Under the pieces are notes generated by a model. That model did no database searches. It was not told the DNA's origin and was given only the letters and a program-made list of their open reading frames with translations. Positions 8,877-18,431 of a stretch of DNA of 64,000 bases are shown here, piece by piece. The stretch is from Streptomyces albipurpureus (GTDB lineage: Bacteria; Actinomycetota; Actinomycetes; Streptomycetales; Streptomycetaceae): assembly GCF_023701525.1 (NCBI RefSeq), contig NZ_JAMQAW010000002.1, positions 231,656 to 295,655 of the forward strand. The letters run 5' to 3'. Numbering within the stretch: the first letter of the stretch is position 1; the number at the start of each line of letters is the position of its first letter. A program made the translations under genes and the position numbers.

Positions 8877-10925
8877 GTGCCCAAACTGACCGACCTGCCC
8901 AAGCGGATTCTGATTGGCAGGGCGCTACGGAGCGACCGCCTCGGGGAAACGCTCCTTCATAAGCGCATCGCGCTCCCGGTCTTCGCCTCCGACCCCCTGT
9001 CATCCGTGGCGTATGCACCTGGCGAGGTCCTGCTGGTGCTCTCCATCGCGGGCTTCTCGGCCTACCAGTACAGCCCCTGGATCGCCCTTGCGGTCGTGGT
9101 GCTGATGTTCACGGTGGTCGCGTCCTACCGCCAGAACGTGCACGCCTACCCCAGCGGCGGCGGCGACTACGAAGTCGCCAACACCAACCTGGGACGCAGG
9201 GCCGGGTTGACGGTGGCGAGCGCGCTGCTCGTCGACTACGTCCTGACCGTCGCCGTCTCCATCTCCTCCGGAGTGGAGAACCTGGGTTCCGCGATCCCCT
9301 TCGTGGTCGAGAACAAAGTGCTCTGCGCGGTGGTGGTCATCGGCTTGCTGACCGTGATGAACCTGCGCGGAGTACGGGAATCCGGCAACCTCTTCGCCAT
9401 TCCGACCTATGTCTTCGTCACCGGCGTCTTCATCATGATCGCCTGGGGGGCCTACAAGGGTCTGGTCCTCAACGACACCATGAGCGCCCCGACCGCCGAT
9501 CTTGAAATCAAGGCCGAGCACCAGGGCCTGGCGGGATTCGCGCTGGTCTTCCTCATGCTGCGGGCCTTTTCGTCCGGCTGTGCCGCACTCACCGGCGTCG
9601 AAGCGATCAGCAACGGGGTCCCGGCCTTCCGCAAGCCGAAGTCACGGAACGCCGCCACCACGCTCGCGCTGATGGGCGGTCTGGCGGTCACCATGTTCTG
9701 CGGCATCATCGGCCTGGCGATGGCCACCGACGTCAAGATGGCCGAGAAGCCCGGTGAGGACCTGCTGCGCAACGGGGAACCGGTCGGTGACGGTTTCGTC
9801 CAGGACCCGGTGATCTCCCAGGTCGCCGCAGCGGTCTTCGGGGACGGCACCTTCTTCTTCGTACTCCTGGCAGCGGCCACCGCCCTGGTGCTGTTCCTCG
9901 CCGCGAACACGGCCTACAACGGCTTTCCCCTGCTCGGCTCGATACTGGCGCAGGACCGCTATCTACCGCGCCAGCTCCACACCCGGGGCGACCGGCTCGC
10001 CTTCTCCAACGGCATCGTGATGCTCGCCGGCGCCGCCGCGCTGCTGGTGGTCGTCTACGGCGCGGACTCCACCCGGCTCATCCAGCTCTACATCGTCGGC
10101 GTCTTTGTCTCTTTCACCCTCAGCCAGACCGGCATGGTCCGGCACTGGAACCGCCATCTGCGGACCGAGCGGAACCAGGCGAAGCGCCGCCATATGATGC
10201 GCTCCCGCGCGATCAACGCTTTCGGCGCCTTCTTCACCGGTCTGGTGCTGATCGTGGTGCTGGCCACCAAATTCACCCACGGCGCCTGGGTGGCACTCCT
10301 GGGGATGGTGATCTTCTACGGGGTGATGAGCGCCATCCGCAGGCACTACGACCGGGTCTCCGCGGAGCTCGCCGCCTCCGACGAACCGAGCGACGACAGC
10401 GTACGACCGTCGCGTGTCCATGCCATCGTGCTGGTCTCCAAGGTCCACAAGCCCACCCTGCGGGCGCTGGCCTACGCCAAGCTGATGCGGGTCGACAAGC
10501 TGGAAGCCGTCAGCATCAACGTGGATACGTCCGAGACCAAGGCGCTACGGGCGGAGTGGGAGCGCCGGGGCATCAATGTGCCGCTGAAGATCCTTGACTC
10601 GCCCTACCGGGAGATCACCCGCCCGGTGATCGAGTATGTGAAGGGGCTGCGGCGCGAGAGCCCTCGGGATGTGGTCAGTGTGGTCATTCCCGAATATGTG
10701 GTGGGCCACTGGTACGAGCACCTCCTGCACAACCAGAGCGCACTGCGGCTCAAGGGGCGGCTGCTGTTCACTCCCGGGGTGATGGTGACCTCGGTGCCGT
10801 TCCAGCTGGTGTCATCGGAGGCGGCGAAGAAGCGGGCGCGTAAACGCCAGGAGTGGAGTGCGCCGGGTGCGGTGCGCCGAGGGCTGGTGGACGATCGCCC
10901 GAAGAAGCCCGACGGCGAGGAGTGA
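8877..10925 (+). CDS. KimA-like APC-superfamily potassium transporter
   Basis: This 682-residue membrane protein starts at GTG. It is closely similar along its length to Bacillus KimA/YdaO. Matching signatures include an N-terminal RFLIG-like segment (here RILIGRALRSD), SDPLSSVAY near residue 40, AYPSGGGDYEV near 90, LLVDYVLTVAVSISSG near 115, AFSSGCAALTGVEAISNG near 235, and GDRLAFSNG and FTLSQTGM in the second half. Twelve helices are expected, then a soluble C-terminal domain (about residues 490-682) typical of KimA. The family catalyses proton-coupled K+ uptake and is often inhibited by c-di-AMP. Adjacent divergent TrkA/RCK genes support a potassium role. Database annotation would often read only amino-acid permease; I consider that less likely. 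Confidence 0.88.
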   Translation: MPKLTDLPKRILIGRALRSDRLGETLLHKRIALPVFASDPLSSVAYAPGEVLLVLSIAGFSAYQYSPWIALAVVVLMFTVVASYRQNVHAYPSGGGDYEVANTNLGRRAGLTVASALLVDYVLTVAVSISSGVENLGSAIPFVVENKVLCAVVVIGLLTVMNLRGVRESGNLFAIPTYVFVTGVFIMIAWGAYKGLVLNDTMSAPTADLEIKAEHQGLAGFALVFLMLRAFSSGCAALTGVEAISNGVPAFRKPKSRNAATTLALMGGLAVTMFCGIIGLAMATDVKMAEKPGEDLLRNGEPVGDGFVQDPVISQVAAAVFGDGTFFFVLLAAATALVLFLAANTAYNGFPLLGSILAQDRYLPRQLHTRGDRLAFSNGIVMLAGAAALLVVVYGADSTRLIQLYIVGVFVSFTLSQTGMVRHWNRHLRTERNQAKRRHMMRSRAINAFGAFFTGLVLIVVLATKFTHGAWVALLGMVIFYGVMSAIRRHYDRVSAELAASDEPSDDSVRPSRVHAIVLVSKVHKPTLRALAYAKLMRVDKLEAVSINVDTSETKALRAEWERRGINVPLKILDSPYREITRPVIEYVKGLRRESPRDVVSVVIPEYVVGHWYEHLLHNQSALRLKGRLLFTPGVMVTSVPFQLVSSEAAKKRARKRQEWSAPGAVRRGLVDDRPKKPDGEE

Positions 10926-11055
10926 CGGACCAAGGCCGCCGCGCACCGGCGTAGACTGGTGGGCTTGCCCGTGCTTCGACCGGCCGCACCAGCCCCTGAC
11001 GGCTGATGGGCCACCCCGCACACCGCACCACATCAACCTCTGGAGTCACCCCACC

Positions 11056-12384
11056 ATGCAGAACGCATCCGATTCTTCGCTGGTCGGGGACGAGTACGAG
11101 GTCGAGGTCGGCCCGGTGGCCCACGGCGGCCACTGCATCGCCCGCACCGAGGAGGGCCGGGTGCTCTTCGTCCGGCACACGCTGCCCGGCGAGCGGGTCA
11201 TCGCCAAGGTGACCGAGGGTGACGAAGACTCACGCTTCCTGCGGGCCGACGCGGTACGCGTCATCGAGGCTTCGAAGGACCGGGTCGAGGCGCCCTGCCC
11301 CTTCTCGGGACCGGGCAAGTGCGGCGGCTGCGACTGGCAGCATGTGAAGCCGGGCACCCAGCGGCGCTTCAAGGGCGATGTGATCGCGGAGCAGCTACTG
11401 CGCCTGGCGGGCCTGACCCCCGAGGAGGCCGGCTGGGACGGCACCGTCGCCCCCGCCCCGGGCGACAAGCTCCCCCCGGGCGAGGTCCCCGCTTGGCGGA
11501 CCCGAGTGCAGTACGCGGTGGACGCCGAGGGCCAGGCAGGTCTGCGCCGACACCGCTCCCATGAGATCGAGCCGGTCGACCACTGCGCCATCGCAGCCCC
11601 TGGCGTGAGCGAACTGGGCATCGAGAAGCGCACCTGGCCCCAGATGGCGACGGTCGAAGCGATCGCGGCCACCGGCTCCAGCGACCGCCAGGTCATCCTC
11701 ACCCCCGCACCGGGCGGCCGACTGCCGCTGGTCGAGCTGGACAAGCCGGTGTCGGTGCTGCGGGTCGACGAACGAGACGGCGGAGTGCACCGGGTACACG
11801 GCCGCGCCTTCGTCCGCGAACGCGCCGACGGCCGCACCTACCGCGTCGGCGCGGGCGGCTTCTGGCAGGTGCATCCACAGGCGGCGGACGTCCTGGTGAA
11901 GGCCGTGATGCAGGGGCTGATGCCCCGCAAGGGCGAGATGGCGCTCGATCTGTACTGCGGCGTCGGCCTGTTCGCCGGCGCGATCGCGGAACGCGTCGGC
12001 GACCGGGGCGCGGTCCTTGGCGTCGAGTCCTCCAAGCGCGCGGTGGAGGACGCCCGACACAATCTGCGCGACCTGGAGCGCGTACGCATCGAACAGGGCA
12101 AGGTCGACCAGGTCCTCCCCCGCACCGGCATCACCGAGGCAGACCTGATCGTCCTCGACCCCCCGCGCGCGGGCGCGGGCAAGCAGACGGTCCGCAGCCT
12201 GGCGGCGCTGGGCGCGCGCCGGATCGCCTATGTGGCGTGCGACCCGGCGGCACTCGCCCGGGACCTGAAGTACTTCAGCGAGGCGGGGTACCGACCGCGG
12301 ACACTGCGGGCGTTCGACCTGTTTCCGATGACGCACCACGTGGAGTGCCTGGCGATCCTGGAGCCGGTGAAGAAGGACGACTGA
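11056..12384 (+). CDS. TRAM-domain RNA (uracil-5-)-methyltransferase, RlmD/TrmA family
   Basis: The product is 442 residues. It has an N-terminal TRAM RNA-binding domain (about residues 8-65), a four-cysteine Fe-S motif (C-x7-CGGC in CPFSGPGKCGGCDWQH, with a further upstream position), and an SPOUT-unrelated Rossmann methyltransferase domain with DLYCGVGLF near 297. It also has the DPPRAG motif near 368 and the catalytic cysteine in VACDPAALARD near 393 (usually SCNPATLARD). Family members form m5U in 23S rRNA or tRNA using S-adenosylmethionine and a transient enzyme-RNA adduct. The gene appears intact. Its last 23 codons and about 130 bp beyond are duplicated at 27839-28010, so its 3' end seems to have been used as an insertion or recombination site. 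Confidence 0.92.
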   Translation: MQNASDSSLVGDEYEVEVGPVAHGGHCIARTEEGRVLFVRHTLPGERVIAKVTEGDEDSRFLRADAVRVIEASKDRVEAPCPFSGPGKCGGCDWQHVKPGTQRRFKGDVIAEQLLRLAGLTPEEAGWDGTVAPAPGDKLPPGEVPAWRTRVQYAVDAEGQAGLRRHRSHEIEPVDHCAIAAPGVSELGIEKRTWPQMATVEAIAATGSSDRQVILTPAPGGRLPLVELDKPVSVLRVDERDGGVHRVHGRAFVRERADGRTYRVGAGGFWQVHPQAADVLVKAVMQGLMPRKGEMALDLYCGVGLFAGAIAERVGDRGAVLGVESSKRAVEDARHNLRDLERVRIEQGKVDQVLPRTGITEADLIVLDPPRAGAGKQTVRSLAALGARRIAYVACDPAALARDLKYFSEAGYRPRTLRAFDLFPMTHHVECLAILEPVKKDD

Positions 12385-12510
12385 GCTGGGGGTTTGTCGA
12401 TGTGCGTGATGTGCGGTGTGGGCGTTACGGGCGATGTCTTGACGCTGATTTGACGCTCGTGACACTCGTTTGACGCACGTTGATCATGGTCTGGCGGTGC
12501 TCTGACCATG
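12316..12510. repeat. Left copy of direct repeat (3' end of methyltransferase gene)
   Basis: From the codons for LFPMTHHVECLAI through the stop codon and into the intergenic DNA (up to TGATCATGGTCTGGCG), this sequence reappears at 27839-28010 in the same orientation at roughly 85-90% identity by eye. The left copy carries extra TTGACGCT-type units (three near 12437-12480) that are missing or altered in the right copy. It looks like an attachment-site or recombination duplication at the left edge of an island of about 15.5 kb. Confidence 0.75.
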
Positions 12511-13204
12511 GGGTTTGCCGTTACTCGGCGTGGATACTGGCGCTCGGAGGCTGCTTTCCAGGCAGCGCCCCGGGGCTGAGTTCTCGGCAGTATCGACGTT
12601 CGCCTGCCCCGGCACCCTGGGCTGAGCACGTGTGGTCGGGAGCCAAAGAACCGTTACCTCCTTCTCGCCCGAGAGCTGTTCTCAGCACAAGTACAAGAAC
12701 AGTCGGGCCTCAAGCAGACCTACAGCGCGCGGGGCACTTGTGCCCCGCTTCTGCAGCATTCCGGATCTCCCGGGTCACTATGCAGAGACGTCACCGGCGG
12801 TACGACCGGAAGAGGCCCCCGCACATCGCAGGCCTGAACCACCGCCCTCAGCACTCGCCTCGGTCTCAAGCCGACCATTTCCGTCCTCGGCGGCTGGCCC
12901 GCTGGTCAATCGCGCCGTCCGCCGGACGGCGCTGGCACAGCAATGGCCCGGACAGCATGGACCGCACGCCTGCACGGGCTTGGAGCATGACTTTCGGTAC
13001 GGAGAACTGGAGCTCTGGAGGGAACAGCATCCCTCTGGGGCTTCGCAGTGCAGTCTCCGTCCGGTCGAGGTGAGTCCTGCCCGTGGTGCCCTCGCCGTTC
13101 CGGGCTTTGTGGTGCAATGGCTCCGGCCCGGTACCGGGCTTGGCGCCGGCCTCTCGCGCATCCGAGACGGAGCTCTTGACGCCAGCGAGTAGCGAGGAGT
13201 CACC
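12511..13204. other. Non-coding or decayed DNA at island left edge
   Basis: I found no recognisable gene in these 694 bases on either strand. A perfect hairpin, GCGGGGCA-CTTG-TGCCCCGC, sits at 12729-12748 and could be a terminator. Open frames here have no family resemblance and poor codon bias. Confidence 0.5.
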
Positions 13205-13666
13205 GTGACCGTTGACGGGCCTGACGGGGGTCATGGGCCGGCCACTGGTGCTCCTGAGAATGGTGGTGGCCGGGGCAGGGAGATGACGTTGGCGGGGGCG
13301 CTGGCGGCTGCGGAGACCGCGGCGCCTGTGGAGTCGCTCGATGTTGTCGCCCGCATGCTCAAGGAGCACCTCGGGGCCGCGGCTGTGTCGTTCCTGATCA
13401 CCGATTTCACGGGTGGCTCGGTGGTGCGGCTGGGGGTGGCGGGCAGTGTCGATGCACTCGAACCATCGACAACAGCAGGCGAGTTGCTCCAGTCGGACCA
13501 TGCCTCGTCGGGAACACCACCCTGGCCCGCCACTTTCCAGAGCCCGGGTCCGTGTGCAGGCCCTCGCCCCTTCACCCCGCGAGCATTGGCCCCGGCCTAT
13601 CCCGTACCGAACACATCGACACGGCCGCGAGGAGGACGGTGCCGAGGAGGCGATGGCCGTTGGTGA
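13205..13666 (+). pseudogene. Truncated regulator, N-terminal part of RsbU-like PP2C phosphatase
   Basis: The 5' end looks genuine: a GTG with GAGGAG upstream, then residues to about 80 resembling the N-terminal domain of Streptomyces RsbU/SpoIIE-type phosphatases (AAAETAAPVESLDVVARML, then AAAVSFLITDFTGGSVVRL). After about residue 95 the frame turns into unrelated proline-rich sequence and stops at 153 residues, whereas the family is normally around 400 and carries the catalytic PP2C domain. So this is an N-terminal fragment. On the opposite strand at 13572-13721 there is a 49-codon hydrophobic frame that may be another gene remnant. Confidence 0.5.
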
Positions 13667-13780
13667 ACCCGAGGAAGCCGATGCCCATCACGAGGAGCGC
13701 GGCTGCGGCACCGGGATTCATGAGAAGGGGTGGCGGTCAGCCTGCCGGAACATCGCGCCTGGACAGGGCAGGATGGAAGC

Positions 13781-14188
13781 ATGCGGACGCGGACCCGGCC
13801 TGTACTGGTATACGACGGCGACTGCGCCTTCTGCACGACGTCGGTGAACTTCATCGAGCGCCGTCTGCCACTGAGCTGCTCGATCACTCCGTGGCAGTTC
13901 GCTGATCTGCACTCGCTCGGCACCGCTCAGCAACGAGCCGAGTACGAGCTGCTCTGGGTCACACCGACGGGCACGGTGTACGGCGGCGCTCAGGCTGTCG
14001 CCAAACTGCTGCTGGGAGCAGGCAAGGGGTGGGCCCTTCTCGGCGCACTCCTGACGTTGCCTCCCGTTCGCTGGGTCGCCCATGGCGCCTATCGGCTCAT
14101 TGCGAACAACCGCGGCCGTATGCCCGGCGGGACGCCGGCATGTGCCCTCCCGGCAAACCGCCGACCGGGGCAGCAGCTCCCCGACTAG
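13781..14188 (+). CDS. DUF393 thiol-disulfide-like protein
   Basis: This 135-residue protein has the DUF393 hallmark near the N-terminus, LVYDGDCAFCTTSVNF (DGxCxxC). It continues with a family-typical aromatic-rich middle (TPWQFADL, GGAQAVAKLLL) and the C-terminal VAHGAYRLIANNR. The two cysteines in CxxC suggest a redox or metal function, but the family is uncharacterised. The ATG at 13781 is chosen because the conserved domain begins seven residues later. DUF393 genes often sit beside HTTM and DUF5819 genes in Streptomyces, and both follow here on the opposite strand, so a joint membrane-associated role is plausible. Confidence 0.85.
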   Translation: MRTRTRPVLVYDGDCAFCTTSVNFIERRLPLSCSITPWQFADLHSLGTAQQRAEYELLWVTPTGTVYGGAQAVAKLLLGAGKGWALLGALLTLPPVRWVAHGAYRLIANNRGRMPGGTPACALPANRRPGQQLPD

Positions 14189-14257
14189 CGGGTGCCGGCT
14201 GTCCCCGGTAGGCGCCCGCTGTCGTCACCGTTCTACGGCGGGCATCCGACCGGGCTG

Positions 14258-15481
14258 TCAGCTCTGGTCGGATGCGAGCTCGGGAGCGAGGGAGGTGTCC
14301 TTCCGCCCCGCCGCGGTGGTCCGGCGCTCCGAGCCGGGTACACCGGGCCTGCCCTGCGAAGGGACGGTTCCAGGCCCTGCCACCCGCCCGGATCCAGGCC
14401 GCCGCAGGCCTGTCCGCCGGGCTGCGCGTCGGCAGAGGTGAGGCAGGAAGGTGTAGAAGCGGTCGGGAAGGAACACGGCGTCCGCAACGATCATCGCGCC
14501 GGAGAACAGGGGCAGCCCCATGAGCACGGCGATACCGATGTGCATGCCCAACAGCATGACGAGAACGGGGTACTTGAGCCTTCCGAAGAGCACGAAGGGG
14601 AAGGCCACTTGCAGGAGCACCGTCAGATAGCCGACGATCGCGATCAGGATCGTGTACTCGTCCACGAAATGGGAGAGCGCGGGCCACGGCTGGAAGAGTT
14701 CGAGATTGAGAACGTAGTGGAGAGCGGTCCCACCACCCCAGGACGCACCCTGGACCTTGTACAGGCCAGCTGCTCCGTACAGGACACAGACCTGTGCCCC
14801 GATGACGAAGATGCCGCAGTTGTGCACGACCGTCGTCAACGTGCTTCGGGCATCGAGGAGTTGCTGTACCGAGCGGTTCCTCACCGGCGTCGGCGCGGCG
14901 CCCCCACCAGTCGCCTTGAGCCTCGCTCTGCGAGCGTCCAGGGACCATCGTTGCCCGCACGCGGTCAGGGTGAGGTAGAGGGCCATCAGCAGGATCAGGT
15001 TGTCGCCGCCGTCCGTCATGAAGATCGCTCGGGCATGGAACGACGTCACCACGACGGCGAAGAGGACGGACAGGACGCGGGTCCGCCAGCCCAGCGTGAA
15101 CAGCGCTGACGTGAGGAGAGCGATCACATAGCAGAGCTCGAAGTAGGCGCGGCTGTCGGACAGCGTCAGGATGCTGTTCCAGCCCGTCTGGTCGAACAGC
15201 TGCTGCGCCAGCGCGGGTGTCCAGGGCGAGTCGGCGCCCCAGATCTCGTGACGGTGGGGGAACTCACGCAGCAGAAAGACCAGGTAGAGCGATCCGTAGC
15301 CGATGCGCAGCACTGATGCCGCGTACAAGGACACCGGCCGATCGGTGAGAAGCGCCCACAGACCACCGATCCGGTCGAGGAGCCACCGCTGGACTGTGCC
15401 GGTGGGCGATGTCTCACCGACCGCATGGGCGTGCGGCGTGGTTGCCGCGGGAGGAAGCTGGGGCATCTGCTCAGTTCCCAT
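14258..15481 (-). CDS. HTTM domain membrane protein (gamma-carboxylase-like)
   Basis: The product is 407 residues with an HTTM domain (horizontally transferred transmembrane domain, related to the N-terminus of vitamin K-dependent gamma-carboxylase). Visible signatures are the N-terminal LYAASVLRIGYGSLYL helix, FLLREFPHRHEIWG, histidine-containing FHARAIFMTDGGDNL and AGLYKVQGASWGGGTALHY. About eight or nine hydrophobic segments are present, then a basic Arg/Pro-rich tail from about residue 345. The gene overlaps the upstream DUF5819 gene by 11 bp, so the pair is co-transcribed. Biochemical function is unknown for the bacterial family. Confidence 0.88.
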   Translation of the reverse strand: MGTEQMPQLPPAATTPHAHAVGETSPTGTVQRWLLDRIGGLWALLTDRPVSLYAASVLRIGYGSLYLVFLLREFPHRHEIWGADSPWTPALAQQLFDQTGWNSILTLSDSRAYFELCYVIALLTSALFTLGWRTRVLSVLFAVVVTSFHARAIFMTDGGDNLILLMALYLTLTACGQRWSLDARRARLKATGGGAAPTPVRNRSVQQLLDARSTLTTVVHNCGIFVIGAQVCVLYGAAGLYKVQGASWGGGTALHYVLNLELFQPWPALSHFVDEYTILIAIVGYLTVLLQVAFPFVLFGRLKYPVLVMLLGMHIGIAVLMGLPLFSGAMIVADAVFLPDRFYTFLPHLCRRAARRTGLRRPGSGRVAGPGTVPSQGRPGVPGSERRTTAAGRKDTSLAPELASDQS

Positions 15482-16187
15482 CGGAGGACACCTTCCACCA
15501 GGGCAGTAGCCGGGTTTCGACGGACGCCGGCGGGCGGTTTCCCGCTGCCGAGCCGGGTGCCGCGATGGGCACTGTGACGACGCGGAGTTGGATGAAGTCG
15601 ACCCTTCCGGCGTGGCGGGCGGTGACGCGGTCCGCAGCGATGTTCCTCAAGTACTTCTGCATCATCACGGCGCGTTCGGTGCGCGCGTGGTCGTCTCCTC
15701 CGTGTGAATCGGTGTAGGAGGTCCAGGCGCGGCGCAACAGATTCTGCGCCGTGTGACTCGGAAACACCTGGTGCTCAACTCTGGCGTTGTCCTCGGCAGC
15801 CAAGTCGAACCAGGCGCTCACCCTCATCGACCCGTCAGCGCGTGTGTGTGCGGCTCTCGCCAGGATCTGCCGGTTGACCGAGTCGGGCTCCGGGGCGAAC
15901 AGCCGCCAGTTCTGTTCGAAAAGGGGGTATACCCATGCGCTGATCTGCGGGCTGTATCGCTTGGAGACGGTATTGGCCGGTGCCACATGGAGAAAGACCA
16001 GAACGATATGAGCGAGAGTCGTCGCCAGGCAAAGAACCACGGTGGCGTGCAGCGCTGCTTTCAGCGCACGAGCCCCACCCGGCCGATTGGCCAGTGTGGC
16101 CGCGCCCCGGGCACATTCCGGTGCGACCGGACCGGAATCGGACTGCTGGATTTCCTTCACGGCCGCTGAATCAATTCCGCTCGACAC
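15471..16187 (-). CDS. DUF5819 family membrane-anchored protein
   Basis: The product is 238 residues with a single N-terminal membrane helix (AALHATVVLCLATTLAHIVLVF region, about residues 43-68). An extracytoplasmic domain carries DUF5819 features: SKRYSPQISAWVYPLFEQNW and RLFAPEP near residues 78-102, then ADGSMRVSAWFDL. This family is regularly encoded with HTTM and DUF393 proteins in Streptomyces, and this gene overlaps the HTTM gene by 11 bp. The trio may form a membrane redox or modification unit; that is inference from co-occurrence. No catalytic motif is recognisable. Confidence 0.82.
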   Translation of the reverse strand: MSSGIDSAAVKEIQQSDSGPVAPECARGAATLANRPGGARALKAALHATVVLCLATTLAHIVLVFLHVAPANTVSKRYSPQISAWVYPLFEQNWRLFAPEPDSVNRQILARAAHTRADGSMRVSAWFDLAAEDNARVEHQVFPSHTAQNLLRRAWTSYTDSHGGDDHARTERAVMMQKYLRNIAADRVTARHAGRVDFIQLRVVTVPIAAPGSAAGNRPPASVETRLLPWWKVSSDGN

Positions 16188-16322
16188 CGCCCGTCCTCCC
16201 TTTCACATATCAGCCATTCGCGCCCGACGTTTCCCTGCGGACCGCCGCCGACGGCGCGCGACGGATTCGATGAGGAATCCGCCGCGCGCCGTCACCCGAG
16301 CGGGCCTACCGCAATGCGCGGC

Positions 16323-17645
16323 CTAGCCCTGGTGGTCCTTGGGGCCGTCATGCCCGTCGTGGTCACTGGGCTTGTCGCCGTAGCCGTAGTGGTCATCGTG
16401 GCCGGGCTTGTCACCGTGGCCCGGTCCGCCAGGGTGGTCATCGTGGCCGGGCTTGTCACCGTGGCCCGGTCCGCCAGGGTGGTCGCCGTGGCCGGGCTTG
16501 TCACCGTGGCCCGGTCCGCCTGGATGGTCACCCTGGCCCGGTCCGCCAGGGTGGTCGCCGTGGTGCCCACCGGTGTCCCCGCCGATGGTGTTCCCGAGGG
16601 TGGCATTCCCGGCGGTGTTGCCCTGCGTGTTCCCGGAGGTGGTGTTCCCGGCAGTGTTCCCCACGGTGTTCCCGGAGGTGTTGCCCGAGATGTTGCCTTC
16701 GGTGCCTCCGCTCACGACGCCGAGGATCGGGCCGCCCACAAGACCGCCGGTGACCAGACCGCCACTGACCAGACCGCCGCCCAGCAGACCGCCGGTGGTC
16801 GTGCCGGTCGTGGTCCCCGTCGTCGTTCCGGTGGTCGTACCGGTCGTCGTACCGGTCGTCGTACCGGTCGTCGTTCCACCGGTGGTGGTGGTCGCGCACC
16901 CGCCGAGGAAGATCCTGTTGGTGTCGAGCGTCACGGCGCCATTACGTGCCAGCGCCCGGCCCTCGATGTTCGTCCCCGTGGTCACGCTGATCGAGGTCAG
17001 AGCCATGATGGTGCCCACGAAGGTGGAGTTGGTGCCAAGCGTGGCCGAACTCCCGATCTGCCAGTACACATTGCACGCCGAAGCGCCGTTCGTCAGGAGC
17101 ACCCGGCTGGAGGATGCCGTCGTCAGGGCTTCAGGAATCTGGAACACCCAGACCGCGTTCGGATTCCCTCCGGCGTCCAGGATCAGGTCGCCAGTGAGCC
17201 CGACACCGGATACAGCGGTGTGGACACCCGGAAGCAGCGTGTTACCCATGCCGATACCAGCCGGAAGCGCGAAGTCCGTGGCTTGGCCTGCCGCGTTGTT
17301 GTACGCCTGGACCAGATCGGACTTGGCCTGGAGTGCGACAGCGTCCGCTGGGTGCACGGCGCCAAGCACCTGGCCAGGCGGGAACCCGGTAATGGCCGTC
17401 CCCGGGTGCACCCCGAGGTCGTGACTGATCAGGGAAGGTCCGGTGTTGGTGACCTGCGAACCCGCAAGAACGGAGAAGCTCGCGGCCGTAGCGAGAGGTA
17501 CGGGTGTAGCGATCGCCAGCGCCTGCGTCGGCGTCAAGGCGACCATCGCGGCGGCAACCGTCGCGGCAAGGGCCGAGGCCAGCAAACCGGACAGAGAACG
17601 GCGGTGAACCGCCTGAGGAATCTTCAGCTTCACTCGAGAGGCCAT
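16323..17645 (-). CDS. Secreted DUF3494 (ice-binding-like) protein with repetitive tail
   Basis: The product is 440 residues, taking the ATG at 17645 so that a clear Sec signal follows (basic start, then GLLASALAATVAAAMVAL, cleavage near ALA). Residues about 45-245 form the DUF3494/ice-binding beta-helix: AASFSVLAGSQVTNTGPS, DLGVHPGTAITGF, VWVFQIPEALTTAS and GSSATLGTNSTFVGTIMA. The C-terminal 190 residues are low complexity: a GTTT run of about eight copies, Gly/Asn/Thr repeats, then a Gly-His-Asp-Lys-Pro segment. Ice binding is not implied for all members; in actinomycetes they may act as surface adhesins. The upstream 80 bp are unusually AT-rich, as expected for its promoter. Confidence 0.85.
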   Translation of the reverse strand: MASRVKLKIPQAVHRRSLSGLLASALAATVAAAMVALTPTQALAIATPVPLATAASFSVLAGSQVTNTGPSLISHDLGVHPGTAITGFPPGQVLGAVHPADAVALQAKSDLVQAYNNAAGQATDFALPAGIGMGNTLLPGVHTAVSGVGLTGDLILDAGGNPNAVWVFQIPEALTTASSSRVLLTNGASACNVYWQIGSSATLGTNSTFVGTIMALTSISVTTGTNIEGRALARNGAVTLDTNRIFLGGCATTTTGGTTTGTTTGTTTGTTTGTTTGTTTGTTTGGLLGGGLVSGGLVTGGLVGGPILGVVSGGTEGNISGNTSGNTVGNTAGNTTSGNTQGNTAGNATLGNTIGGDTGGHHGDHPGGPGQGDHPGGPGHGDKPGHGDHPGGPGHGDKPGHDDHPGGPGHGDKPGHDDHYGYGDKPSDHDGHDGPKDHQG

Positions 17646-18431
17646 TTCCTGTGGGGAGCCGTGGCGTACCGGGCCCAACCGATCGCCCGGAAAGCCAAAT
17701 GATGTCCGCCGAATATTACTCAGAAAAACCCACGCAACAACTATAAGCAAACAGAGAAGAGGGTAAGCGCTAGGCTTTTGACGGAGCGAGACTCCACGAA
17801 AGCACCTGAATTCATATCGACGATAATCCGACATGCCACCCGAATGCGCGGAGGTTGACTGACCCGCATGAAGAAAAGTCACCCACACGCCTCCGATCTG
17901 CCCCGCCATGCATATAGAAGCTTTTCTCGTCAGGTGATTTCAAGAATTCGCCCGCGTGGCGGGCACTGCGGGCATGGCGGACACCACACTGCCATTCCCC
18001 ATGAAGACTGCCGCCAGTTGCGTCATGCGAAGCCCCCGCAGGCACTGGGTATTATGAGAATCGCTGCCGCGCTCCACGTCGGCACCGCACAGTGAGCATT
18101 GCGAAGGAGAAGCAGCCCCGCGAAGCGGGTGCCACGGCTGGAGTTGCCGGTCCACGGTCCCGTCCTAGAAGCGGGAGAATGCCTCGCCCACCTGCTCCGC
18201 CACCCGGGCGTTGGCCAACAGTGCGCGCCCATCACCCGCAGTGGGAAGGCATGCCCGCTCGGACAGGGCTCCAGGCCGGAGCACCACGAAGTCTCTGCGC
18301 CGCTGCCGCAACCAGCTCCGGGCATGGTCGTTGGTCCTGGCGGGTACGCGCCCGCCACCGCCCTCGCTGGCGGGCGCTCAAGGGCGTGGAGGGTTGGCCT
18401 ATCCGGTCGGGCTTGTCCCGGGCGGCAGAAC
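17646..18431. other. Intergenic region with probable promoter and eroded CRISPR units
   Basis: No convincing gene is seen. The right-hand side of the DUF3494 gene (about 17690-17790) is AT-rich and probably holds its promoter. Between about 18245 and 18400 there are repeat-like cores (for example CCCGCTCGGACAGGG at 18254) with irregular spacing that may be eroded continuations of the CRISPR array starting at 18432. Confidence 0.45.

Noticed and set aside
12316..12510. tRNA gene as the island attachment site
   Set aside because: No tRNA cloverleaf is visible at either repeat copy. The duplicated sequence is the 3' end of the protein gene and its flank.
13572..13721. 49-codon hydrophobic frame on the minus strand
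   Set aside because: It has an ATG and a membrane-like segment but no ribosome site or recognisable family, and it overlaps a decayed gene on the other strand. It is probably debris.
16408..17424. Plus-strand frame rich in Pro-Gly-Trp repeats
   Set aside because: It is the mirror of the repetitive tail of the DUF3494 protein, which has a signal peptide and a real domain on the other strand.
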